Part shown: one piece after another, positions 44,381 to 54,230 of the stretch
How the letters are laid out: the number at the start of each line of letters is the position of its first letter
How positions within the stretch are numbered: the first letter of the stretch is position 1
Source: Olsenella sp. oral taxon 807
GTDB lineage: Bacteria > Actinomycetota > Coriobacteriia > Coriobacteriales > Atopobiaceae
Direction of reading: 5' to 3'
DNA: 64,000 nt
NCBI RefSeq assembly: GCF_001189515.2
Contig: NZ_CP012069.2
Span: 496,001 to 560,000, forward strand
The notes under the pieces: model-generated
Seen by the model: the letters and a program-made list of their open reading frames with translations, nothing else
What the model was told of the DNA's origin: nothing
The model's database searches: none
Made by a program: the position numbers and the translations under genes

Positions 44381-45817
44381 TTAGGCATCTCCGAGTTCGC
44401 TTGGCCACACGCAGTTTGCGGGTAGCTTCGCCTCGCCGGTCCTGATCTCGTTGGGAATGGCGCTGTCGGACTGCATCAGCTCACTGAGGGTCACGAAGGT
44501 ATAGCCCTGGTTTTGCAGGGTCTCCAGAATCTGGGGTAGAGCCTCGAGGTCCTGGTCACGGTTGCCGCCGCCATCGTGCATGAGGATGATGGAACCCGAT
44601 CCGATACCGGCCAGAGAGTTCGAGACGATCTTGTCAGCTCCCGGTCGTGACCAGTCGTGGGAGTCCTGGGTCCATAGGACAGAGAGGGACAACATGCCCT
44701 TGCTCTTGAGCCACGTCGCCTCTCTGAACGATCCATAGGGAGGACGCAGCATCGTCGTGTCAACTCCTGTGGCGTTCTTGATAGAGCTGATGCTCTGGGA
44801 GAGCTCCTTCTGTAGGGTGGCCTCATCGAGCGTAGTGAGATCTGGGTGGGTGTCGGAATGGCAGGCTACCTGGTGGCCCGCCTCGACAACCGCCTTGGCG
44901 AGATCGGGGTACTCGCGCACATTCTGGCCAATCTGGAAGAAGGTGGCCTTGACGTTGTGCTGCTTGAGGATGTCGAGGTAGCGCTGGGTGTAGACACTCG
45001 GGCCGTCGTCGAAGGTGATGGCGACTATCTTCTGGCCGCTGTCGGGCGTCGGCATATGTAGCGTGATGATGCAGTCCTGCACCTCCTGCACCGTGACGTC
45101 GCAGGTCTCGCCCGAGACAGTACCCGTGCGCTTCTCGACCTTGCCCACCTTGCCCCATTGAGAGACGTAGGCCAGAGCCCCATAGGTACCCTCCATCTTG
45201 AGCTTCGGCTGGATCTCGGTCGTCGTCGCGGTATAGTCCTCGGTGATGTCGGCGCCATTGCCCACTGTGATGTCATCATCCCTCGCGATCCCGTATGAGG
45301 TAAGCTGATCGCCAGAGAGCTCCCTGCCGTTGACGTTTGCCGAGAAGGGCTCGCCCTTTCCTTCTTTGATGACGTTGCCGCTGACCGAGACGTTGTTGCC
45401 GGGCGTCACCGCTATCTTGTGATCGGTGATGAGCGTCGCGAGACTCGTCCCCGTTCTTGCCGTGTACTTCTCGCCGTTCAAGGTTATGTCCACCGGTCGG
45501 TTAATCCACAGGTAGGTGCCCCCTGCTATGATACAGAGCACCACGATGATGGCGACAACGGCCGAGACCTTGCTGGACTTGCGCTTCCTCTTGACGTTGC
45601 CGTTGACGCCCTGGCCGTAGGTGGCACTGGGAATGTAGTAGGCTCCCGAAGGCGTCTCGTCAACGTGAGGGACATTCTTGCGCGTATGCGGACGCCCTGC
45701 CTTCCTTCCTGCTACGGCCTGCTGGTCGTCCTCATCGCTGGGGGTATCGTTGTCTGGGGTTGCGAGATGATGCGCATGGGGCTTTTCTGCATCATTCCTG
45801 TTCCTATGAGCTGCCAT
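44381..45817 (-). CDS. Membrane-anchored polysaccharide deacetylase
   Basis: A 478-aa protein: cytosolic basic tail, one membrane segment (VSAVVAIIVVLCIIAGGTYLW, about 83-103), an extracellular region, and a C-terminal NodB domain. Catalytic motifs: TFDDGPS (Asp base, metal Asp), SDTHPDL (metal His), RPPYGSF, DSHDW and ILMHDGG. Such enzymes remove acetyl groups from peptidoglycan or other surface glycans. The start at 45817 follows a weak ribosome site; the frame allows GTG at 45883. Type II membrane topology places the enzyme outside the cell. Confidence 0.9.
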   Translation of the reverse strand: MAAHRNRNDAEKPHAHHLATPDNDTPSDEDDQQAVAGRKAGRPHTRKNVPHVDETPSGAYYIPSATYGQGVNGNVKRKRKSSKVSAVVAIIVVLCIIAGGTYLWINRPVDITLNGEKYTARTGTSLATLITDHKIAVTPGNNVSVSGNVIKEGKGEPFSANVNGRELSGDQLTSYGIARDDDITVGNGADITEDYTATTTEIQPKLKMEGTYGALAYVSQWGKVGKVEKRTGTVSGETCDVTVQEVQDCIITLHMPTPDSGQKIVAITFDDGPSVYTQRYLDILKQHNVKATFFQIGQNVREYPDLAKAVVEAGHQVACHSDTHPDLTTLDEATLQKELSQSISSIKNATGVDTTMLRPPYGSFREATWLKSKGMLSLSVLWTQDSHDWSRPGADKIVSNSLAGIGSGSIILMHDGGGNRDQDLEALPQILETLQNQGYTFVTLSELMQSDSAIPNEIRTGEAKLPANCVWPSELGDA

Positions 45818-46117
45818 GGTCTGGTCCGTTCTGTTGCTGCGTCTATTGTGCTGGCACCTGTGTATCCTTCTTTCAACATACACGAAGTGAGAATATCACG
45901 CAAATATGGAATGAACAACGTCATGGGCTAAGAAACAACGATAACAATGCATCGTTGCGTATGTCTTGTGAATGCAAAAGCATATCACACTCTCGCACCG
46001 CAGAAAGAACACAAACCTTTGTCTTCTAGACCTAAGAGGCGCATCCTGAGCTACGTCCCACCAGTCATGCGAGCATTCTCCTGCAGCTCAAAATGGGCCG
46101 CAGCCGGTCACAGCGAG

Positions 46118-47374
46118 CTACCCCGCATCTTCTCGGATCTTGCGAATGAAGAGTCCACTTCTGAGCTTTGGCTCGAACCATGTGGACTTGGGCGGCATGA
46201 GGCGTCCCGCATCGGAGACGGCCATGAGTTCGTCGATTGAGGTGGGAAAGAGCGAGAAGGCGACGCCGTGTGTGCCGGCTAGTTCTTCGAGACGCCCTGT
46301 CCCCTCGATGTCACCGATGAAGCGGATGCGCTCGCTCGTGCGAGGGTCATCGATGCCAAGGATCGGCCCAAGGATACGATCCTGCAGGATCTGGGCATCC
46401 AGTCTCGAAACGGGGTCATCCGGCAGGGATGACCCGTCGACAAACTCAAGATCGCGCCAGCTTCCGTCAAGGTAGAGGGCAAACTGTCTGCGTCCTCTCG
46501 GAATGGCGGCGCTCACTGAGGGTGCGCCCACCACAAATCCGGCGGCAGCGATCGCAGTGAGGAGTTCTGCGGGCGTATGCCCCGCAAGATCACTCACGAC
46601 GCGATTGTATGCGAGGAGCCTAAGTTGGCCTGCGGGAAAGAGCACCGCCAAGAAGAGGTCGCTCAAGGCCTCACCCCTCTTGTACCCCGCGCGTTTTTGT
46701 GCGCGCATCATCAGTCCCAGCTTGGCTGCGCTTGCGGCGCGGTGATGGCCATCTGCAATGTAGGCATGCTCGATTGAGGAGAACGCCTTCCTGATGGCCT
46801 CAACGCTCGTCGCGCAAGCTATCCTCCAGACTGTCTGTCTCACACCTCCGTCGTCCGTGAAATCATAGAGGGGCGCAGTCTCGCTTGCCTTTCTGATCAG
46901 TCTGTCCAGCGTGGGATCGTCTGGATAGGCGAGGAGGATGGGGCCAGTTTGGGCTCCTGTCGCCTTGATGTGCTCGATGCGGTCCGTCTCTTTGGCGGCC
47001 GTCGTACTCTCGTGACGCCTGATGGTGCCGTCCTCGTACTCGTCTATCGAGCAGGCGCACACAACGCCCGTCTGGGTGTGTCCGTTCTGCTCGAGGCGGT
47101 AGAGGTAGTAGCAAGGTGACGTGTCTTCGACAAGGGTGCCGTCCTCTATGCGTAGGCGCAGGATCTGAGCGGCCTTTGCATAGACTTCGGGCGCGTACAT
47201 GTCGTGATGGGGCGCAAAGGCCGTCTCGGGACGGTCTATCGCAAGGAAGCTGCCGGGATGTGCCCTCACGTAGGTGGCTGCTTGGTCTCTGTCAAACACG
47301 TCGTAGGGCAGGCTCGCGAACGTAGCGACCCTGTCGGGTGTGGGACGATAGCAGGAGATGGGCTCCGTACGCAT
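46118..47374 (-). CDS. DUF1015 family protein
   Basis: A 418-aa protein matching DUF1015 throughout: PISCYRPTPDRVATFASLPYDV near the N-terminus, FLAIDRPE, YYLYRLEQNGHTQTGVV, HEST-AKETDRIEHI and the conserved IADGHHR. Function not established; members are common in anaerobes, often near serine biosynthesis genes, which are not seen here. The ATG at 47374 has GGAGAAG upstream, so the frame's extension to 47461 is not used. Confidence 0.88.
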   Translation of the reverse strand: MRTEPISCYRPTPDRVATFASLPYDVFDRDQAATYVRAHPGSFLAIDRPETAFAPHHDMYAPEVYAKAAQILRLRIEDGTLVEDTSPCYYLYRLEQNGHTQTGVVCACSIDEYEDGTIRRHESTTAAKETDRIEHIKATGAQTGPILLAYPDDPTLDRLIRKASETAPLYDFTDDGGVRQTVWRIACATSVEAIRKAFSSIEHAYIADGHHRAASAAKLGLMMRAQKRAGYKRGEALSDLFLAVLFPAGQLRLLAYNRVVSDLAGHTPAELLTAIAAAGFVVGAPSVSAAIPRGRRQFALYLDGSWRDLEFVDGSSLPDDPVSRLDAQILQDRILGPILGIDDPRTSERIRFIGDIEGTGRLEELAGTHGVAFSLFPTSIDELMAVSDAGRLMPPKSTWFEPKLRSGLFIRKIREDAG

Positions 47375-47470
47375 GGTCTTCTCCGAATCCTCTTGGTTAA
47401 GCCAAGGCGTCGCGCAAGCGAGGGACGTGCTATGCTGCGACACACATGACGGTACCAACATAGCACGGCA

Positions 47471-47761
47471 GTGATGCCCTCGAGCGAAACACTAAACAGA
47501 GTTTCTCGTTTGGTTACTGAGCGCGGACAGTGTTGCGTGAGTGTTGCTGGTGAGGTGGGCATGGGCGTCGAGGACGCGGTCATGGTGGGCGATCGACGCT
47601 ATGATGTCGAGGCGGCACGCACCTGCAACGTGCCCTGTGTGGGTGTGGAGCTTGGCCACACGGCGAAGTCGGGCGAGCTTGAGTGCGCCACGGCGAGCGT
47701 GATCGTCTCGACTGTGGATGAGCTGCCGGACGTCCTGTTGGGTGGGGCAGCCAAGAATTGA
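47471..47761 (+). pseudogene. C-terminal fragment of a HAD phosphatase
   Basis: From about 47555 the frame encodes VEDAVMVGDRRYDVEAART, motif IV of phosphoglycolate phosphatase-like HAD proteins, and the family's C-terminal tail (VDELPDVLL). Motifs I-III are missing and the first 28 codons do not look like HAD sequence. It is a truncated remnant; a start at 47474 may be fortuitous. It shares no close similarity with the HAD gene at 38904. Confidence 0.65.
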
Positions 47762-47872
47762 TGGTGTCTGGCACTAACTGGCGTCTTTGGCTTGCCGATG
47801 GGTGGGTACAAATGAGATAGTCTTGGATGGCTGCCCGCGCATGCGGGCCGAGGACTCACGAAAGGGGACCAT

Positions 47873-48253
47873 ATGAGTGGCTTCGACGATTTGGGCGATG
47901 GGGTCCGAAAGATCTTTCTAGCTGGCGTCGGTGCGGTTGCGCTGGGTGCCGAGAAGTCTCAGGAGGTCGTGAGCGACCTTGTCAAGAAGGGCGAGCTGAC
48001 CGTTGAGCAGGGTAAGACGGTTAACGAGGAGCTCAGGCAGAAGTTCCGTGACGCTACGGATGACGCCTCGCAGGCTATGCTCACGGCAAAGCTCAAGGCC
48101 ATGAGTAGTGAGGAGCGTGCCGCTTGGGTCTCTAACGTCCAGAACATCGCCTCGAAGCTCGATGCCGAGACCGTAGAGGTCGAAGTCGAGAGTGATGACG
48201 AGGCTAAGGATGGCGCGGCCAAGGACGCTGAGGGTGACGGCGAGGACAAGTAG
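47873..48253 (+). CDS. Phasin-like small protein
   Basis: A 126-aa protein. N-terminal hydrophobic helix LGDGVRKIFLAGVGAVALGAEKSQEVVSDLVKKGELTVEQG resembles the PhaF/PhaI-type phasin family; the C-terminus is very acidic (EVEVESDDEAKDGAAKDAEG). AAAGGGG precedes the ATG. It ends 10 bp before the UbiB gene, a pairing suggesting joint membrane or lipid-related function. There are no PHA synthase genes in view, so a storage granule role is not implied. Confidence 0.8.
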   Translation: MSGFDDLGDGVRKIFLAGVGAVALGAEKSQEVVSDLVKKGELTVEQGKTVNEELRQKFRDATDDASQAMLTAKLKAMSSEERAAWVSNVQNIASKLDAETVEVEVESDDEAKDGAAKDAEGDGEDK

Positions 48254-48263
48254 GTAGCGCCTC

Positions 48264-50018
48264 GTGTCCGACGTGTCCGGGGGCATAACCGAACAAGAGG
48301 GTAAGAGGGACGCTCCGCGTGACTGGTACGTGGAGATGGATCCTGACCATGCCGATACGTGGGAGGAGACGATCGGACTCTTTGGAGGGAAGTCGTCTCC
48401 TGCCACGAGGTACCAGATCACGCGGGCGAGCAAGATGGCTCGCCTCCGAGAGGTATTGGCGATAGCGAGCCGCTATGACATCTTTCATGGTCTTACGCCG
48501 GAGTCCTTTCGCCATCTTCTCGAGGAGCTTGGTCCTACCTTCGTGAAGGCGGGGCAGATTCTCTCCATGCGTTCCGAGATTCTGCCCCAGAGCTTCTGCG
48601 AGGAGCTCGCCAAACTCCGCACGAGCGTGGAGCCAATGGACCGTGATCTGCTGCTCGAGACGCTGCGGGGGGAATACGATAGGCCCATCGAGGAGATCTT
48701 CGATGCCATCGATGACGTGCCCTTGGGCTCGGCCTCGGTTGCACAGGTACACAAGGCTCGTCTGGTTGGCGGGGAGCTTGTCGCCATTAAGGTGCAGCGC
48801 CCTCATGTGCAAGAGATCATGGCCCAAGACATCTCGATCATGAGCTCCTTGGCCAAGCGCGCCTCCCGCCTCATGGGAGACGAGCAGTTTCTTGACCTTC
48901 AGTCAGTGGTAGACGAGCTCTGGCAGTCCTTTCTGGAGGAGACGGACTTCTTGGTCGAGGTCCGCAGCTTGACAGAGTTCAGGCACAACAACGCAGACTG
49001 CAAGTTCGTGGATTGCCCCATGCCCTATCCCAAACTCTGCACCGAGCACGTCGTTGTCATGAACTACGTGGATGGTATCCCCATCGGTGACAACGATCGT
49101 CTTGTACGTGAGGGCTATGACCTTGAGGAGATAGGCACCAAGCTTGTAGACAACTTCGCCCAACAGATACTGGATGATGGTTTCTTCCACGCCGACCCTC
49201 ATCCGGGTAATCTTCAGATTCAGGGCGGCAGGATAATGTACCTCGACTTCGGCATCGTAGGACGCCTCTCCGCGCACGATCGCGGCGCTATCCAGGAGAT
49301 GGCCTTCGCCGTCGCCGATCGTGACTCAGCCCGTCTCAAGGACGGCCTTCTCAGCTTTTCGACCGGGACTACGAGTGATATCGATCATCCCCATCTTTTG
49401 GCGGATCTCGACCAGCTTGTCAATGAGTTTGGCCTGACCGATCTCTCCGAGTTCGACATGGGTGCCTTCTTGAACGCGATCATTGCGATGGCGAGAAAGA
49501 ATGGGATCGAACTTCCTGGTGCGATGACCATGCTCGTTCGGTCGCTCGTCACGCTTGAGGGCGTCGCCTACAAGCTGTTGCCCGACATCTCGGTGATCGA
49601 GGTGATTCAAGCGCATATCAAGGCTCACCGAGACCCGAAAAAGCTCGTCGAGGACGAGTTGAGACAGCTCGCACGTGGCTCAGTCAAAGCGGGAAGAAGC
49701 GTAGTCGACACCCTTTCTCAGGCGTCCCTCGCGATGGACATGCTCACGCGCGGGCAGATGCGTATGAACCTCGACCTACCCGGCACGACCGATCCGATGA
49801 GCGACATTGCTCATGCGGCTGACCGCCTGACCATGGGCATCATCGTCGCTGGCCTCTTCATAGGCTCGTCGGTCATCTACTATGCCCGCATTCAGCCAGT
49901 CATCTTTGGCATTCCGATCATTGGCTTCATCGGTTACCTCGTGGCACTGGCGCTCGGACTTTGGATCGTGTATCAGATCTTGCGGGAGGAGCACCGTCGT
50001 CACAAACGGAGGCCCTGA
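48264..50018 (+). CDS. AarF/UbiB family atypical kinase
   Basis: A 584-aa ABC1/ADCK-type protein. Seen: the KxGQ motif in FVKAGQILSMRSEILP, the Ala-rich loop in PLGSASVAQVHKA, the lysine in VAIKVQRPHV, DPHPGNLQ and the DFG motif (YLDFGIVG). Two C-terminal membrane segments (MGIIVAGLFIGSSVIYYA and GIPIIGFIGYLVALALGLWIV). Family members support quinone biosynthesis or membrane lipid homeostasis as ATPases/kinases. An anaerobe lacking ubiquinone points to the lipid role. GTG start at 48264. Confidence 0.92.
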   Translation: MSDVSGGITEQEGKRDAPRDWYVEMDPDHADTWEETIGLFGGKSSPATRYQITRASKMARLREVLAIASRYDIFHGLTPESFRHLLEELGPTFVKAGQILSMRSEILPQSFCEELAKLRTSVEPMDRDLLLETLRGEYDRPIEEIFDAIDDVPLGSASVAQVHKARLVGGELVAIKVQRPHVQEIMAQDISIMSSLAKRASRLMGDEQFLDLQSVVDELWQSFLEETDFLVEVRSLTEFRHNNADCKFVDCPMPYPKLCTEHVVVMNYVDGIPIGDNDRLVREGYDLEEIGTKLVDNFAQQILDDGFFHADPHPGNLQIQGGRIMYLDFGIVGRLSAHDRGAIQEMAFAVADRDSARLKDGLLSFSTGTTSDIDHPHLLADLDQLVNEFGLTDLSEFDMGAFLNAIIAMARKNGIELPGAMTMLVRSLVTLEGVAYKLLPDISVIEVIQAHIKAHRDPKKLVEDELRQLARGSVKAGRSVVDTLSQASLAMDMLTRGQMRMNLDLPGTTDPMSDIAHAADRLTMGIIVAGLFIGSSVIYYARIQPVIFGIPIIGFIGYLVALALGLWIVYQILREEHRRHKRRP

Positions 50019-50026
50019 GTCGCAAG

Positions 50027-51184
50027 CTACCCAACGATGCGATACCCAACCCTTCCGACTCCATCGAATCCGAGGGCATTCGCCACGGCGGGCTGCAGGT
50101 CAATCTGACGGTTGCCCACATAGGGACCGCGATCGTTGACGACGGCGCGAGCCGTCCTGCCATTGTAGATGATCTCGATGACCGTGCCTAAGGGCATGGT
50201 CTTCATCGCGACGCCCATGGAGGTTGGCGTGACCCTCCCGCCCGAGGCAGTGGCACTGTACATGAGCCCGTCACCTATGCCGTAGGTGGATGCGAGGACA
50301 TAGGTGTACGAAGCGGTCGTTCTCGATGGCGTGTCAGAGGAGCTCGAGTTATCGGAAGACCCACGTGAGGAGTCACCTTTGGGGCTGGATTTTTTGGGGT
50401 TCGAATCGTCGGAGTTGCTGGAGTTGTTGGGACTGGGTTTGCTTGGGCTCGGTGATCCTCCCGAATCGGCATTGCCCTCTTTGTTGGGCTTGTTTGTGGG
50501 GTTGCTGACAGGAGCTGGACTCGGACTCGGGTTCTTGGCCTCACTCTGCGCAACTGCCTCGGTTGTTGCATCTGATGTGTTGCCGGCGGCGACTTGTGCC
50601 TCATAGGCGGCCTGTGCCGCAGCGGCATCCTCACGGGCCTTCTGCTTGGCGGCCTCACTCGTGCTCTGCGCGTCGTCGTATGTCCGCTTCGCCTCCTTTG
50701 CGTCCTGCTCGGCCTGCTTCTTCTGACCCTCGAGCGTGGCCTTGGCGGACGTGAGCTCACCTTCCATGGAGTTGAGCTGGGCGATCTCGTCTGCTTGGGA
50801 GTTCGCAATCGTGTCGAGGTACGTAACCTGCTCTATGAACTCGTTTACGCTGTTGGAGTCGAGTATGAGGCCAATCAAGTTAGGAGAACTCTCTTGGAAC
50901 CTGTATTGCATACGCATGGCGACAGCAGCCTTCTCTCGCTGCTCGGGAAGCTTCGCCTCGATCTCGTCGATATGCGACTGGTTCTCCTCTATCTGCTTGT
51001 TGATGCCGTCAACCTTATCCTGAGCTATCTGATAATTCTGACCTGCCTCGATCGCCTTGTTCTGAAGATCTTCGAGGCTGGGGGTCTCTGCAAGCGCTCT
51101 TATCGGTGGGCAGGTGAGCGCACCCGCGATGAGTGCGGCGACTGTTGCCTTTGCTGCGATTCCTGGTATTGTGTGCTGTCTCAT
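50027..51184 (-). CDS. Secreted coiled-coil protein with C-terminal RlpA/3D-type domain
   Basis: A 385-aa exported protein: signal peptide (AAKATVAALIAGALTCPPIRALA, about 10-32), a long coiled coil of the CwlO/PcsB type (about 35-190, DKVDGINKQIEENQSHIDEI), a Ser/Pro/Asn-rich linker (about 215-290), and a double-psi beta-barrel domain with ASTYGIGDGLMYSATASGGRV, PLGTVIEI and VVNDRGPYVGNRQIDLQ. The last Asp-containing motif is typical of 3D/RlpA folds acting on peptidoglycan. The coil suggests FtsEX-like partnering. Convergent with the UbiB gene, 8 bp apart. Confidence 0.85.
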   Translation of the reverse strand: MRQHTIPGIAAKATVAALIAGALTCPPIRALAETPSLEDLQNKAIEAGQNYQIAQDKVDGINKQIEENQSHIDEIEAKLPEQREKAAVAMRMQYRFQESSPNLIGLILDSNSVNEFIEQVTYLDTIANSQADEIAQLNSMEGELTSAKATLEGQKKQAEQDAKEAKRTYDDAQSTSEAAKQKAREDAAAAQAAYEAQVAAGNTSDATTEAVAQSEAKNPSPSPAPVSNPTNKPNKEGNADSGGSPSPSKPSPNNSSNSDDSNPKKSSPKGDSSRGSSDNSSSSDTPSRTTASYTYVLASTYGIGDGLMYSATASGGRVTPTSMGVAMKTMPLGTVIEIIYNGRTARAVVNDRGPYVGNRQIDLQPAVANALGFDGVGRVGYRIVG

Positions 51185-51408
51185 CTCTCTCCCGCTGTCC
51201 GTGTTCGTATCTAGAATCACCTTATCGTACGTTAAGTGACCTCTCAGACGTAAGCCAAAATGGAACGTTGCGATAAAAACTCTTAAGATATTGACATTTC
51301 GAGAGCACTTTATAAGATTTGTAAGGCTTTTTCGTATACCTCAGAAATGGTGAGGCAATCGAGACACGGCTCCGATGACTCCGACGGCCCTACCTAGTAT
51401 CACCGCAG

Positions 51409-52104
51409 CTAGTCTACCATGCGGATGGCAACTATCCTTGGCTGGTCTGCGGGGGCAACGCTACCGTTGTCATCACGCGTGGGCGTGTCATTGGCGATGC
51501 CGTCGACTACGTCCATGCCATCACGCACCTTGCCAAACGCAGCGTAGTTGCCGTCAAGTGAGCTTTGATCCTCCTGCATGATGAAGAACTGTGAGCTTGC
51601 AGAGTCGTTCTGGGCGGAGCGGGCCATGCTGATGACGCCGCGCTTGTGCTGGATGGCGTTCGTAACGCCATTAGAGCCGAACTCTCCCTTGATGGTGCGC
51701 TCCGATCCTCCCGTGCCGTCCCCCTTTGGGTCACCGCCTTGGATCATGAAACCTTTGATGACGCGATGGAAGGTGAGCCCATCATAGAACCCCCTGCTTG
51801 CGAGGTCGGCGAAGTTACTCACCGTGATAGGGGTGTTGGTGGCGTTGAGCTCGAGCGTGATGATACCGCGGTTCTCGACCTCTATGGTTGCGTGGTGGTA
51901 TCCGCTGGCATAGCCGTTGTCCAGCGGAGAGGTGAGCGTACCGCCAGATCTTTCGCCTGAGCCTGTCTCGTCCTCTTCTTGACGGGACCCAGAGCCATCC
52001 TGAGCTGTCGTGTCGCTCTGGGTGGTGCAACCGTCGAGTGCCAGTAGCGTACCTGTCGCGAGGACCCAAGACAAGAGCCTACGTCTGTCCATCACTGTGG
52101 TCAT
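51409..52104 (-). CDS. Cyclophilin-type peptidyl-prolyl isomerase, lipoprotein
   Basis: A 231-aa protein. N-terminal lipoprotein signal with LLALDGC (acylated Cys about 26, an imperfect lipobox), an acidic Ser-rich spacer, and a cyclophilin domain with LTFHRVIKGFMIQGGDP, GVISMAR and ASSQFFIMQ. It accelerates proline isomerisation in secreted proteins on the outer face. Ribosome site GGAAGGA. Transcribed leftward, followed by a short AT-rich gap. Confidence 0.92.
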   Translation of the reverse strand: MTTVMDRRRLLSWVLATGTLLALDGCTTQSDTTAQDGSGSRQEEDETGSGERSGGTLTSPLDNGYASGYHHATIEVENRGIITLELNATNTPITVSNFADLASRGFYDGLTFHRVIKGFMIQGGDPKGDGTGGSERTIKGEFGSNGVTNAIQHKRGVISMARSAQNDSASSQFFIMQEDQSSLDGNYAAFGKVRDGMDVVDGIANDTPTRDDNGSVAPADQPRIVAIRMVD

Positions 52105-52265
52105 GTGAATCCTTCCGAGCTCTCTTTGTATCAGGATGGCCGGGTAAGATGGGACATCCTGTCCGGCCGTGGTCGCTGGCTTATATCTTTTGTACCCTAC
52201 AAGGGTCTCCTGTCATCCGCTCGCGCCTCGATCGAGGCACCCCTGACCGCTGAACTGCCCTTGCG

Positions 52266-54230
52266 CTACTCCAGCTCGAAGGCGCCCGTGTAGAGCTGGT
52301 AGTAGGTGCCCTTCTGCGTAATGAGGTCATCGTGCGTGCCACGTTCGATGATGCGACCGTGATCGAGCACGATGATCACGTCTGAGTTGCGCACGGTCGA
52401 GAGGCGGTGCGCGATCACGAAGGTGGTGCGCCCCTTCATCAGGGCATCCATGCCGCGCTGCACGATCTGCTCGGTACGCGTGTCGATGGAGCTCGTGGCC
52501 TCGTCCAGGATCATGACGGGCGGGTCGGCCACGGCCGCTCGGGCAATTGAGATGAGCTGACGCTGGCCCTGCGAGAGCTGGCTACCGTTGTCGGTGAGTC
52601 GGGTCGCGTAGCCCTCGGGCAGGCGCTCGATGAAGTTATCCGCCCCCGCAAGGCGCGCGGCGGCGATGCACTCCTCGTCGGTGGCGTCCAGACGACCGTA
52701 GCGGATGTTGTCCATGACGCTGCCCGTAAAGAGGTTGACGTCCTGGAGCACGACACCAAGCGAATGACGCAGGTCCGCCTTCCTGATCTTGTTGATGTTG
52801 ATGCCATCGTAGCGGATCTTACCGTCATCAATATCGTAGAAGCGGTTGATGAGGTTTGTGATCGTGGTCTTGCCTGCACCAGTGGCACCGACGAAGGCGA
52901 CCTTCTGACCTGGCAGGGCATAGAGGGACAGGTCATGCAGCACCACATGGTCGGGGTTGTAGCCAAAGCTGACCTGCGTGAGGACGACCTCGCCCTGAAG
53001 CGGCACGTAGCTGGTGGCTCCCTTGTCGCGATGGGGATGCTTCCAGGCCCAGGAGTCGGTGCGCTCGTCGGTCTCGACGAGCTTGCCGTTGTCATCCCTC
53101 TTGGTGCGCACGAGAGTTACGTAGCCGCCGTCGGCCTCGCCTTCCTCACCCATGAGCGCAAAGATGCGCTCGGCGCCTGCCAGACCCATGACCACGAAAT
53201 TGATCTGCTGCGACACCTGGCCGATCGATCCGGCGAAGCGCTTCGTGAGGTTGAGGAAGGGTACCACGATGTCGATGGAGAGGGCCATGCCGCCAAAGCC
53301 GAGGTTGGGAACACCGAGGGTGAGGAAGGTGCCGCCCGCAAGGGCCACCAGCACGTAGGCGAGGTTGCCGAGGTTCATGAGGATGGGCCCGAGGGTGTTG
53401 CCATAGATGTTGGCGCTCTTCGAGGCCTGGAAGAGCTCCTCGTTCACCGCATCGAAGCCTGCCTGCATCTCGCGTTCGTGGGTGAAGACCTTGACGACCT
53501 TCTGGCCATTCATGCACTCCTCGGCAAAGCCCTCTGTGCCGGCAAGTTTGACCTGCTGGTCGAGGAAGAAGCGGGCGGATCTGCCGCCCATGACGCGCAC
53601 GAGCCAGCCCATGAGGAAGACTATGAGGAGTACGACCATCGCGAGGGGCAGAGAATACCACAGCATGATGAAGAGCGTCGCAACCATTTGCAGGAACATA
53701 GAGAGTAGGTTGGGCAGGGCCTGGCTGATGAGCTGGCGCAGCGTGTCGACGTCGTTGGTGTAGTGTGACATGATGTCACCGTGCTTGGTGGTGTCAAAGT
53801 AGCGAATGGGCAGGTCCTCCATGTGGTCGAACATTTGGTTGCGAACCTTCATGAGGGTGCCCTGCGTCACGACGGCCGCTACCTGACCTTGGACGACTTG
53901 CGCGGCGATGGCGACCGCATAGACGCAGATGAGCGTCGACACGATGGGCATAATCTGCTGCGCCGCCGCGTCCCAGTCGCCAGTCTGCCAATGCTCGTTG
54001 ACGATGCGTAGTGCCTGCTGCATGAACACGGAGGGCAGTGAGGTCAGGATGGCGTCCGCGAGGATGCACGCCACTATGATGACAAAATGCACGGGGTAGT
54101 AGGAGAAGACCAGTCTGATGGTCTGGCCGAGCACTCCCATGGGGTCTTGGGGACCCCGTCTCTCGTCGGGCGTGGTCTCGCCAGGCTCATCGGAGCTTCG
54201 GGCCACCTTGGTCTTGTCATCGCTACTCAT
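52266..54230 (-). CDS. ABC exporter half-transporter, canonical ATP site subunit
   Basis: A 654-aa fused membrane/ATPase half-transporter with six membrane segments and one nucleotide-binding domain: Walker A VGATGAGKTT, signature LSQGQRQ, Walker B VMILDEATSSIDT with the catalytic Glu, and the switch His (FVIAHRL). The start at 54230 overlaps the stop of the upstream half-transporter by eight bases, so the two are made together. With its partner it should form a heterodimer of the LmrCD/TmrAB type exporting lipids, peptides or drugs. Confidence 0.93.
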   Translation of the reverse strand: MSSDDKTKVARSSDEPGETTPDERRGPQDPMGVLGQTIRLVFSYYPVHFVIIVACILADAILTSLPSVFMQQALRIVNEHWQTGDWDAAAQQIMPIVSTLICVYAVAIAAQVVQGQVAAVVTQGTLMKVRNQMFDHMEDLPIRYFDTTKHGDIMSHYTNDVDTLRQLISQALPNLLSMFLQMVATLFIMLWYSLPLAMVVLLIVFLMGWLVRVMGGRSARFFLDQQVKLAGTEGFAEECMNGQKVVKVFTHEREMQAGFDAVNEELFQASKSANIYGNTLGPILMNLGNLAYVLVALAGGTFLTLGVPNLGFGGMALSIDIVVPFLNLTKRFAGSIGQVSQQINFVVMGLAGAERIFALMGEEGEADGGYVTLVRTKRDDNGKLVETDERTDSWAWKHPHRDKGATSYVPLQGEVVLTQVSFGYNPDHVVLHDLSLYALPGQKVAFVGATGAGKTTITNLINRFYDIDDGKIRYDGININKIRKADLRHSLGVVLQDVNLFTGSVMDNIRYGRLDATDEECIAAARLAGADNFIERLPEGYATRLTDNGSQLSQGQRQLISIARAAVADPPVMILDEATSSIDTRTEQIVQRGMDALMKGRTTFVIAHRLSTVRNSDVIIVLDHGRIIERGTHDDLITQKGTYYQLYTGAFELE

